From contig DOFS01000002.1 in assembly GCA_003523945.1 (NCBI GenBank), positions 4,411 to 9,567 of the forward strand: 5,157 bases of DNA. Reading direction: 5' to 3'. The position numbers and the translations under genes were made by a program. The DNA is from Nitrospiraceae bacterium (GTDB lineage: Bacteria; Nitrospirota; Nitrospiria; Nitrospirales; UBA8639). The notes beneath the pieces are model-generated. The model had not been told where the DNA came from, ran no database searches, and worked only from the letters and a program-made list of their open reading frames with translations. Shown here in pieces: positions 1-5,157 of the stretch; the stretch's first letter is position 1; each line of letters opens with the position of its first letter.

Positions 1-585
1 GGGGTCAGCCTCGGTGGCATACTCGGCGTTTCCAGTGCCTATCTCAGTGGCTGGGTCGATACCGTCTTTGTGCGAATTGTAGACGTGATGCTTGCCTTTC
101 CCGGATTATTGCTGGCCATTGCCCTGGCCGGGGCACTGGGACCCGGAATCGGCAATGTGATTCTGGCCTTGGGAATCGTGGGGTGGGTGGGATATGCCAG
201 ACTGGCAAGAGGACAAGTGCTGGCCCTGAAACACGCCGATCACGTGTTGGCCGCCCAAGCCATCGGTGCACCGACTTGGCATATTATTCTTCGACACCTT
301 CTGCCGTTGATCATGGCCCCGCTCATTGTGGAAGCCAGCTTTGGTATTGCCGGCGCCATTATTGCCGAAGCAGGGCTCTCATTTTTGGGGCTCGGAGTTC
401 AACCTCCTGCTGCATCATGGGGGAGCATGATCCGCGACGGGACCCGCTATATGTTGGTTGCTCCACACCTGGTCATATTTCCCGGCCTCACCCTCATGGC
501 AGTCGTCCTTGCGGCAAACATGTTGGGAGATTGGCTGAGAGACCGGCTGGATGTGAAAGAACAGAGCACGCGAAAGCACTCATGA
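1..585 (+). CDS. ABC transporter permease, DppC/OppC type (3' part)
   Basis: Inner-membrane permease subunit of a peptide/nickel-type ABC importer, which would form the translocation channel with a second permease (DppB/OppB-like) and two ATPases. The frame is open from base 1, so the N-terminus is outside the window; 194 residues are visible, ending at TGA 583-585. Family hallmarks of the BPD_transp_1 fold are clear: the MRIVDVMLAFPGLLLAIAL helix (nt 70-126), the GWVGYARLARGQVLALK segment, and the cytoplasmic EAA loop with LAAQAIGA (nt 247-270) and HIILRHLLP (nt 280-306), which contacts the ATPase. After it come the AEAGLSFLGLGVQPP segment and a last hydrophobic helix, then a short charged tail (RDRLDVKEQSTRKHS). 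The C-terminus looks intact and of normal length. DppC, OppC, NikC and GsiD cannot be told apart here, so the substrate is left open. It is convergent with the redox genes and probably has no functional link to them. Confidence 0.95.
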   Translation, partial: GVSLGGILGVSSAYLSGWVDTVFVRIVDVMLAFPGLLLAIALAGALGPGIGNVILALGIVGWVGYARLARGQVLALKHADHVLAAQAIGAPTWHIILRHLLPLIMAPLIVEASFGIAGAIIAEAGLSFLGLGVQPPAASWGSMIRDGTRYMLVAPHLVIFPGLTLMAVVLAANMLGDWLRDRLDVKEQSTRKHS

Positions 586-609
586 GGCAGTTTCAACATC
601 AGACGGACA

Positions 610-651
610 AAGAAAGTGACCGGGGTAATGTCTACCCGCAGTCACCTTCTT
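610..651. terminator. Probable bidirectional terminator hairpin
   Basis: A long imperfect hairpin lies between two convergent genes. The arms are 610-627 and 633-651, around a 5-base loop (ATGTC). AAGAA pairs with TTCTT, GTGAC with GTCAC and GGGTA with TACCC, interrupted by an A-C mismatch (615/646), another mismatch (621/640) and one bulged base (638). The outer arms supply T-rich tails in both directions (CTTCTTGATTT on plus, TTTCTTTGT on minus). The tails are not pure T runs, so termination may be moderate. It lies 25 nt after the permease stop and 55 nt after the stop of the minus-strand haem gene, so it could serve both. Confidence 0.6.
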
Positions 652-705
652 GATTTCAAATTCAGGAATTGGAGAAATGTCTTCAGCCCTTCAGGATGCT
701 TCCTA

Positions 706-1323
706 TTATTCTGGAGGAAGCGGGAAGGAGATGATAATGCCGCCCATGACCTCACCCAATTTAAAATCACGCTTGGAACTCAACAAATGCCCGTTATGGC
801 ACTCCACACAGGCTTTCGAGACGGCCCGGTCCGCGTAAATGGCTTTAAAAAACCGTTGATCTCCCCTTTTGATAATTCCGCTGTACACCTCATCAGGATT
901 CTCCGCCACGACCTTTAATCCCGTCTCCTCGAAGACGGTGCTCGGCCCGTTCTCCTCATAGATGGGCCACAGACTGGCCAGACGATACCGCAAACCGGAC
1001 CCACCCATTTCGACCACACGCCCTCCCATTAGGAGCATTTGAGCCGGAAGCGGAAGCGCCTTCCGTTGTTTCCAGGCCTCTGCGGAGATCACAATTCGAT
1101 TTTCCTGCATGCGATCCACTACATGCGTCGTATAAAGTGCTCTGTCTGCGGCAATCACCGCATGAATATAGCCTGCCACGACTTCTGGAGAGAAACTCAC
1201 CCGGGTGCCCGGTGCCATCTTCTCTTCCAATTCATCTCCACCGGCAGCTTGAGCGCTCTCCCAACCGCCCGTGCACACGAATGCCCCCAGCACGATTCCT
1301 AAGAACAACATCCGTAAACCCAT
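706..1323 (-). CDS. Exported Tll0287-like (DUF3365) c-type haem protein
   Basis: Predicted periplasmic haem protein of 205 residues. I place the start at ATG 1321-1323, because AAGGAGG lies 6 nt upstream and a signal peptide begins there directly; an upstream in-frame ATG at 1380 would add 19 polar residues and has no such site. Residues 1-26 form a signal peptide (MGLRMLFLGIVLGAF, likely cut after AQA). Residues about 43-200 match the Tll0287-like fold: a helical stretch with sensor-like character, WPIYEENGPSTVFEETGL (about 119-136), then RFFKAIYADRAVSKACVECH with the single haem c attachment site CVECH at 172-176 (nt 796-810), and the typical end GEVMGGIIISFPL. In the family this domain occurs alone or as the sensory part of kinases and cyclases; here no output domain follows, so a redox or ligand-sensing partner role is inferred. 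It needs the cytochrome c maturation machinery. It lies 163 nt downstream of the cupredoxin gene on the same strand. Confidence 0.88.
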   Translation of the reverse strand: MGLRMLFLGIVLGAFVCTGGWESAQAAGGDELEEKMAPGTRVSFSPEVVAGYIHAVIAADRALYTTHVVDRMQENRIVISAEAWKQRKALPLPAQMLLMGGRVVEMGGSGLRYRLASLWPIYEENGPSTVFEETGLKVVAENPDEVYSGIIKRGDQRFFKAIYADRAVSKACVECHNGHLLSSKRDFKLGEVMGGIIISFPLPPE

Positions 1324-1329
1324 GGTCGC

Positions 1330-1336
1330 CCTCCTT
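1330..1336 (-). promoter_or_regulatory. Strong ribosome binding site of the haem protein gene
   Basis: On the minus strand this reads AAGGAGG, a near-perfect Shine-Dalgarno sequence 6 nt before the ATG at 1321-1323. It decides the start of the haem protein gene against the longer reading from the ATG at 1380. The stretch just upstream is purine-rich and contains GGATGAA twice in tandem. Confidence 0.85.
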
Positions 1337-1486
1337 TCATCCTTCATCCCTTCAGTAAATGAACCAACATCCTGTTGCATGGCTTCGAGCGGGCTACCTC
1401 AAGAGACTTCTCCTGTTCTTAGACCTCTCTCAATTCAATTTCCCCTGTCCCTCCGTTGCCCTCTTCGTGGCATACAGAATGGCCGG

Positions 1487-2407
1487 TCAGGGAATCTGCC
1501 GTCTCACCGACGGCACAATTTCGAGCCCTTCTTCTAATAACTCCAATCCAAACCGGGGGTTCTCCTCAATTTCATGAACACTGCGCCGACCCGTTGGAGC
1601 CTCATACTCAAAGTTTACCACAGTGCTCTTCTGAGCCGTCACCGTGACGGGTTGATCCACAAACTCTTTCATCCCGGGGTGCCATGCCGTCAACACATAG
1701 TCTCCTGGAGGAATATCGGTGATTTCAAAGGTGCCGTTCTCCGGGGTAATGGCATAATACGGATTTTCGAGCACCAGTCCCCATGAAAACATATAGGGAT
1801 GAAATCCGCACTGCATGACAAACACATTCCGACCCTTACGCAAATGAATTTTTTCGACCATCGGTTCGCCGGGAAGATATTTCTTGCCGAATATGCCTGC
1901 CACTTGGTGGTAGGGATTCATCGGTAAGGGACGATTGAACAACACTCTGGCCCCTCGTTCTCTTGCCGTTTCATAACCCTGAATATCATGCTCGACCGGA
2001 TCCATATTGACTACGGTGATTTCGTCTTTATCGCGCAAGACATTCACAAATGGAATAAAGTCACAGTCTTTTGACTCGATCCTGACTTTGGGCATATTAA
2101 AAGCTTTACCGGTATTGACGTCTTTAAGGAAGACCACCACATCCTTAAGACTTTTATCAGGTCCAATAATAAAGTCCTCAACGATCCGCCACCCGGTTCC
2201 CGTAGAAATTGTCCCACAAAATACCGGATCGGGAATCGTCACCAGATTAAATGCCATGGGTCTGGGCTTTTCTCCCGTGATGGTCACTTTTCCTCGAATG
2301 GTTCCCCCGTCAGTGACGGTAATTTCCTCATAAGACCACGCGGGTTGCGCAAAAAGCGCCACAAGCCCAATACCTACGATCCCTTTCCATATCCTTCGCC
2401 CCTTCAT
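1487..2407 (-). CDS. Exported cupredoxin-like protein with C-terminal carboxypeptidase-regulatory-like domain
   Basis: Predicted periplasmic or surface blue-copper-type protein of 306 residues. The start is set at ATG 2405-2407, since GGGAGGAG precedes it at good spacing; an in-frame ATG 15 nt upstream (2420-2422) has only an A/T tract before it. Residues 1-25 form a signal peptide (KGRR, a hydrophobic core, then QPAWS). The body shows the family pattern GxIRGKVTITGEKP (35-48), FIIGPDKSLKDVVVFLKD (79-96), then CDFIPFVNVL (115-124) and VVNMDPVEHDIQGYE (132-146), with H140 a likely copper ligand. VFVMQCGFHPYM (195-206) supplies C200, H203 and M206, a plastocyanin-like CxxHxxM type 1 site. Residues about 216-268 form a transthyretin-like domain (ENGTFEITDIPPGDYVLTAWHP), and an acidic tail follows. 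Electron transfer is the likely role, but no partner is proven. It sits between the haem gene and the multicopper oxidase gene, all on the minus strand. Confidence 0.85.
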   Translation of the reverse strand: MKGRRIWKGIVGIGLVALFAQPAWSYEEITVTDGGTIRGKVTITGEKPRPMAFNLVTIPDPVFCGTISTGTGWRIVEDFIIGPDKSLKDVVVFLKDVNTGKAFNMPKVRIESKDCDFIPFVNVLRDKDEITVVNMDPVEHDIQGYETARERGARVLFNRPLPMNPYHQVAGIFGKKYLPGEPMVEKIHLRKGRNVFVMQCGFHPYMFSWGLVLENPYYAITPENGTFEITDIPPGDYVLTAWHPGMKEFVDQPVTVTAQKSTVVNFEYEAPTGRRSVHEIEENPRFGLELLEEGLEIVPSVRRQIP

Positions 2408-2412
2408 TCTCT

Positions 2413-2418
2413 CCTCCC
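2413..2418 (-). promoter_or_regulatory. Ribosome binding site of the cupredoxin gene
   Basis: On the minus strand this reads GGGAGG (continuing AGAGA before the ATG at 2405-2407). It places the start at 2407 rather than at the ATG at 2420-2422, which lies upstream of this site and is itself preceded by only A and T. Confidence 0.8.
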
Positions 2419-2473
2419 ACATAAAAATAAAAAGATTGTTATCCTCTTTGTCATTCTATCGAACCATGTACTC

Positions 2474-2513
2474 AAAAAAAAGCGGGGAAGCCGAAGAGAG
2501 GCTTCCCCGCTTT
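2474..2513 (-). terminator. Strong intrinsic terminator of the multicopper oxidase gene
   Basis: A perfect 14-bp inverted repeat (2479-2492 and 2500-2513; AAAGCGGGGAAGCC with GGCTTCCCCGCTTT) surrounds a 7-base loop. On the minus strand the G+C-rich stem runs into eight T residues (2474-2481), the classic Rho-independent form. It begins 27 nt after the oxidase stop codon at 2541-2543. It lies only about 65 nt before the start of the next minus-strand gene, so it separates that gene's transcription from the oxidase's. Confidence 0.95.
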
Positions 2514-2540
2514 CGCGATTCCTCAGGATGAGGCTATCGT

Positions 2541-5157
2541 TTATTTCGCGGCGGTAGGAATAATCTTCGGTTCCCCATTGGCCCCATCCAACGCTGCCTG
2601 TTTGGAAGACATCGCCGAACCATCCAATGACTGAATCCGTTGATCCGTGCGTGGCAACACTCGAAGATAGCCCCATTGTCCCGATTGGGAATAGGGTAAC
2701 CGGCCATTGCTCCACACATAATCGCCGGCCAGGGACCATTTGCCACCGGCCGAGGGTAGGAAGACATCAAGACCTTCGGAACCCGAAAACTCCACCGTGC
2801 TAATCATATCCGCACCGGGCAGGAACGGTTCAATCGGCCATTCATGCTTCTCTACGGTGAACATGCCGTTCTGCTCACTGCTGGCGCCAAAGACGTGAAT
2901 CCGCACCTTGTCACCGGCGTGAGCTTCGATCACCGGCGTCACAGGATCCTGCGGATTATCCACTTGGCACGGTTGGAACATCCGGCCCAACGAACAACCG
3001 GCTTCCTCCCGATGCAGATAGGGTTCCGCGCGATAATTCACGCCGGTCAGCCCGGCCACATTTTGCACATAGGGCATGAAGCTCGTCCCGATGATGTTGT
3101 CCTCGTCCTGGAAATACAAGGCCACATCCCGATAGCTCGCCCGGTTTTCATGCCCTTCGATGGTCCGATCCACGATCACATCGGCATTCCAACTATTTTT
3201 CAGGGAAATATCCTCACCGGTTTTTGGATCACGGTACTGTGATCCTTTGGGACCGATGATGATTCCACCGAACAGACCGTTGCGAGGATTCATGGCTACA
3301 TTCCCCCAATCCCACACCAGAGTCTGCGTTTCTCCATTGAAAGGATCCGCATAATAGGTGTACATCCGGGATTCACCAGGCGCCACTGTCTGGTCGCCGG
3401 GGTTGTTGCCCAAATTGACCCCCTGGGAATCTCTGGGATCGAAGGCCAATCCGAAGGCCGAGAACGATGCCCGCCCTTCTTTGAGTTTATTGGTCAATTT
3501 GACTTGGAGACAGTCACCCACGTTAGCCCGTAACGTTAACGGCATGGGTTGCACATCACCCGCGACCTTTTTCACCTCATCTTCGAGGACATAAATTTTG
3601 GCTTCGGGATTGCGCAGCTCAATCTTTCGTTCAAAATCGACTTCGATGGTTTCCGGTGCATTGGGGTTGAAGCTCATCCCCGGATGATCCATGGCCACCA
3701 CGTTGAAGCTCTTCACAGGGGCCTCCTTCGGGCAAACCGGCATTCTTTCCGGTATGCCTTCTTTGCCATAGGCCTTATTCGGCAATGGCTTGAGATCCTC
3801 CACCGGTTTATCTAAAACCCGGATCAGCCCCCAGGAGCCTTCCGAAAACTTCGAGTTGCGACCATTAAAGAACATATAATCGCCGGCTTGGTGACGTGGT
3901 CCACCGGCTTCCGGAATAACCAGATCATACCGTTCGGCAATCCCGATGTGCAGCGAATGTTTGCGATTCGCTTCCTGAGCATATCGTTCTGACCAGAAGG
4001 TATGGCCGGACAACGTGAATACATTACTTTCATTCATCGTCACATCCAACAGCCGGAACACAATGGCATCGCCCAGGTAGGCCCGAATCATGGCCGTGCT
4101 GGGATCACCATGCGCCGCACTGCTGAAAAGCTTGGAAGGATCCGGGTTATTGGCCAGCCGTTGTGCGAACGGCTCTGACCGGAAATTTAACGCCCCACCG
4201 GTGGTATGCGTACCGCCATTCAAGAACGGCATGGGCGTCATTTTGATTTTGTCGTTCGGCGGCATGATGAACGACACCGTCCGACCGGCTTCCAACGCCA
4301 CATCCACCGGTTGCCCTGGAGGATTGCCAGCCGTCACGATATTCACGGTGTGCGGCACGGTATCCATGATGTGCACCATCAATTCACGGAAGCTTCCTGC
4401 CACATCATGACCCACCCGCTCCACGGCATGAATATCGGCTACCGGCCCCGTTCGAATCCGTTTGCCGGTCTTCGGATCGTGCCAGGTGGAATTGAAGGGT
4501 TCAGCAATCATGGTCCCGACCGCGCCGTGCGGCCATGTGGTGCCACCAAAGGCATGATCATGCCAGAACACACTTCCCACATCGGAATCAACCCAGAACC
4601 GCTGCCGCACATATTCCACGGTCACAATGTCCTTGACGGGATGCGCATTTTTCAACGGTTGGGCAAACGTCAACGTATTGCCATTGATCTTGACAATCCG
4701 CCGTACCTCCTGGCCTTTGACATTATCCGCACCAATCAGGATCGGAATGCCCACATGATATTGCTTGGCATTTGAGACCTCCAGAGTTTTGTCGCCTTTT
4801 TTGGCAGCCCTGGTGACCTTCGCATTCATCGGCACCGGCAACCCTTTATCCGATTTTTTCTCGAATTGGGTAAACGGCCGCATGGACTGTTCATACGAAA
4901 ATCCCGAAATCACACCATCAGATGCTTGATTGTCAAACTGGAAGAAATGGAAATGCGTGTTGATCTTGGACGATTGGAAATTGGTGATATCGTCATCCAA
5001 CCACTCACTGGTCAGCGTCCAATCGATGCAATCATAGACATTGGCTCGAACTACCAACGGAAATTTCTTGTCGTTGTTGGCTCGCACCTCTTCCTCTTCC
5101 TCGTGCACAACATACAGAAGCCCATTGGGGTCCACAATCGCCGGCTCTTTTCCCTGG
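2541..5157 (-). CDS. Large multicopper oxidase, MnxG-like architecture (C-terminal 871 residues)
   Basis: Copper enzyme that would oxidise a substrate with reduction of O2 to water. The frame is open to the right edge, so the N-terminus is missing; the apparent GTG at 5133-5135 is internal, preceded by QGKEPAI. Numbering from that codon: cupredoxin fold from FPLVVRANVYDC (25-36), HFHFFQF (61-67), an inserted module (about 104-176), WHDH (191-194) and WPHG (201-204), a second fold to about 441, then a duplicate of the pair (531-828), ending in an Ala/Lys-rich tail. HFH, HDH and HG match trinuclear copper motifs 1 and 2. HxxHxH and HCHxxxHxxxM are absent; their expected places read NVFTLSGHTF (371-380) and FFNGRNSKF (422-430). 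They must lie in the missing N-terminal part if the enzyme is active. Length and layout fit large, six-domain-type oxidases such as the manganese oxidase MnxG, but the substrate is unknown. A strong terminator follows the stop. Confidence 0.9.
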   Translation of the reverse strand, partial: QGKEPAIVDPNGLLYVVHEEEEEVRANNDKKFPLVVRANVYDCIDWTLTSEWLDDDITNFQSSKINTHFHFFQFDNQASDGVISGFSYEQSMRPFTQFEKKSDKGLPVPMNAKVTRAAKKGDKTLEVSNAKQYHVGIPILIGADNVKGQEVRRIVKINGNTLTFAQPLKNAHPVKDIVTVEYVRQRFWVDSDVGSVFWHDHAFGGTTWPHGAVGTMIAEPFNSTWHDPKTGKRIRTGPVADIHAVERVGHDVAGSFRELMVHIMDTVPHTVNIVTAGNPPGQPVDVALEAGRTVSFIMPPNDKIKMTPMPFLNGGTHTTGGALNFRSEPFAQRLANNPDPSKLFSSAAHGDPSTAMIRAYLGDAIVFRLLDVTMNESNVFTLSGHTFWSERYAQEANRKHSLHIGIAERYDLVIPEAGGPRHQAGDYMFFNGRNSKFSEGSWGLIRVLDKPVEDLKPLPNKAYGKEGIPERMPVCPKEAPVKSFNVVAMDHPGMSFNPNAPETIEVDFERKIELRNPEAKIYVLEDEVKKVAGDVQPMPLTLRANVGDCLQVKLTNKLKEGRASFSAFGLAFDPRDSQGVNLGNNPGDQTVAPGESRMYTYYADPFNGETQTLVWDWGNVAMNPRNGLFGGIIIGPKGSQYRDPKTGEDISLKNSWNADVIVDRTIEGHENRASYRDVALYFQDEDNIIGTSFMPYVQNVAGLTGVNYRAEPYLHREEAGCSLGRMFQPCQVDNPQDPVTPVIEAHAGDKVRIHVFGASSEQNGMFTVEKHEWPIEPFLPGADMISTVEFSGSEGLDVFLPSAGGKWSLAGDYVWSNGRLPYSQSGQWGYLRVLPRTDQRIQSLDGSAMSSKQAALDGANGEPKIIPTAAK
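2655..3545 (-). repeat. Oxidase two-cupredoxin unit, copy B (copper ligands lost)
   Basis: Second copy of the two-domain unit, residues about 531-827. Landmarks aligned with copy A are LRANVGDC (535-542), SAFGLAFD (559-566) for HFHFFQFD, VWDWG (607-611) for WHDHA, NGLFG (619-623) for HGAVG, DPKTG (636-640), NYRAEP (700-705), FTV..H (759-764), GDYVWSNGR (804-812) and WGYLRVL (821-827). Every histidine of the trinuclear motifs is substituted, and the inserted module is absent. It is presumably a structural domain pair. Confidence 0.8.
3813..5063 (-). repeat. Oxidase two-cupredoxin unit, copy A (copper ligands present)
   Basis: Protein-level repeat within the multicopper oxidase, residues about 25-441 counted from the codon at 5135. 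Landmarks shared with copy B, in the same order, are VRANVYDC, the FD..S.GV stretch (67-75), the VG..IAEP stretch (206-213), the DPKTG loop (220-224), NFRSEPF (317-323), FTL..H (373-378) and GDYMFFNGR (418-426) to WGLIRVL (435-441). Copper ligands are present here: HFH at nt 4947-4955, HDH at nt 4554-4562 and HG at nt 4524-4529. DNA identity with copy B is low, so the duplication is ancient. Confidence 0.8.
4608..4826 (-). other. Beta-rich module inserted between the two copper motifs of the oxidase
   Basis: Residues about 104-176 of the oxidase separate HFH from HDH by about 130 residues; classical multicopper oxidases have only some 40. The segment reads as a compact module: AAKKGDKTLEVSNAKQYHVG, then IPILIGADNVKGQEVRR, then INGNTLTFAQPLKNAHPV. 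This is the pattern of small beta modules (GDxTLxV..xxxFxVG..I.IG...xxxEVRxV..ING.TLTL..PLxxAH) that occur as insertions or repeats in many bacterial surface proteins. The equivalent position in copy B has only about 35 residues, so this is an insertion in copy A. Confidence 0.7.

Noticed and set aside
183..653. Plus-strand open frame of 156 codons overlapping the permease in another frame.
   Set aside because: It overlaps a well-conserved permease sequence, has no membrane or domain pattern, and runs into the terminator hairpin.
698..721. Small inverted repeat GCTTCCT / AGGAAGC spanning the stop codon of the haem protein gene.
   Set aside because: The stem is only 7 bp with a 10-base loop and no T tract follows on either strand; the 610-651 hairpin is a better terminator candidate.
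1324..1380. Longer N-terminus of the haem protein starting at the ATG at 1380.
   Set aside because: It would place 19 polar residues before the signal peptide and overrides the strong AAGGAGG site at 1330-1336.
1324..1486. Search for a promoter or terminator in the gap between the cupredoxin and haem genes.
   Set aside because: No convincing -35/-10 pair or GC-rich stem with T tail was found. The gap could be transcribed as part of a two-gene unit, but this is not shown.
2414..2480. Possible promoter for the cupredoxin gene, for example TAGAAT (minus strand of 2453-2458) or a TTCGAT / AACAAT pair 17 nt apart.
   Set aside because: No pair matches both boxes well and the A/T-rich context gives chance matches, so no feature was called.
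4206..4775. Long plus-strand open frame of 189 codons opposite the oxidase gene.
   Set aside because: It is the antisense shadow of a conserved coding region; it is rich in His and Arg as expected from reversed codons and has no recognisable domain.
2541..5157. Naming the oxidase a manganese oxidase outright.
   Set aside because: The architecture is similar, but the N-terminal half is missing and substrate specificity cannot be read from the visible residues.

Overview
The window holds four protein-coding genes: the 3' end of a plus-strand ABC transporter gene at the left, then three minus-strand genes that all appear to encode extracytoplasmic metal-binding redox proteins. No RNA gene, insertion sequence, CRISPR array or integrase is visible. 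Base composition is moderate and even. The organism is a bacterium. The combination of a large multicopper oxidase, a plastocyanin-like protein with a C-terminal carboxypeptidase-regulatory-like fold, and a Tll0287-like haem protein recalls environmental, respiratory Gram-negative lineages. Nitrospirota is my best guess, held at low confidence because no phylogenetic marker is present.

Layout from left to right. (1) 1-585, plus: C-terminal part of a DppC/OppC-type permease, cut by the left edge. (2) 586-705: convergent intergenic region with a long, imperfect, symmetrical hairpin at 610-651 that probably terminates transcription from both sides. (3) 706-1323, minus: exported c-type haem protein of the Tll0287-like (DUF3365) family with one CVECH site. 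(4) 1324-1486: gap with no clear promoter or terminator. (5) 1487-2407, minus: exported cupredoxin-like protein with a type 1 copper motif (CGFHPYM) followed by a transthyretin-like domain. (6) 2408-2540: short gap containing a very strong intrinsic terminator (2474-2513, minus) for the next gene. (7) 2541 to beyond 5157, minus: C-terminal 871 residues of a very large multicopper oxidase, cut by the right edge.

The oxidase is the most informative gene. The visible part is two copies of a two-cupredoxin unit. The first copy carries two trinuclear-type copper motifs (HFH and HDH, plus a downstream HG) separated by an inserted beta-rich module. In the second copy all of these ligands are substituted. 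The positions that would be motifs 3 and 4 (HxxHxH and HCHxxxHxxxM) are degenerate in both copies. An active enzyme would therefore need these motifs in the N-terminal part outside the window, giving a permuted ligand order. This resembles the large oxidases related to MnxG-type manganese oxidases, but the substrate cannot be read from the sequence.

A working model, by inference only, is that the oxidase, the blue-copper-like protein and the haem protein form an extracytoplasmic electron-transfer module. The strong terminator after the oxidase gene implies that the two smaller genes are expressed separately from it, or only by read-through. The permease is convergent and probably unrelated.
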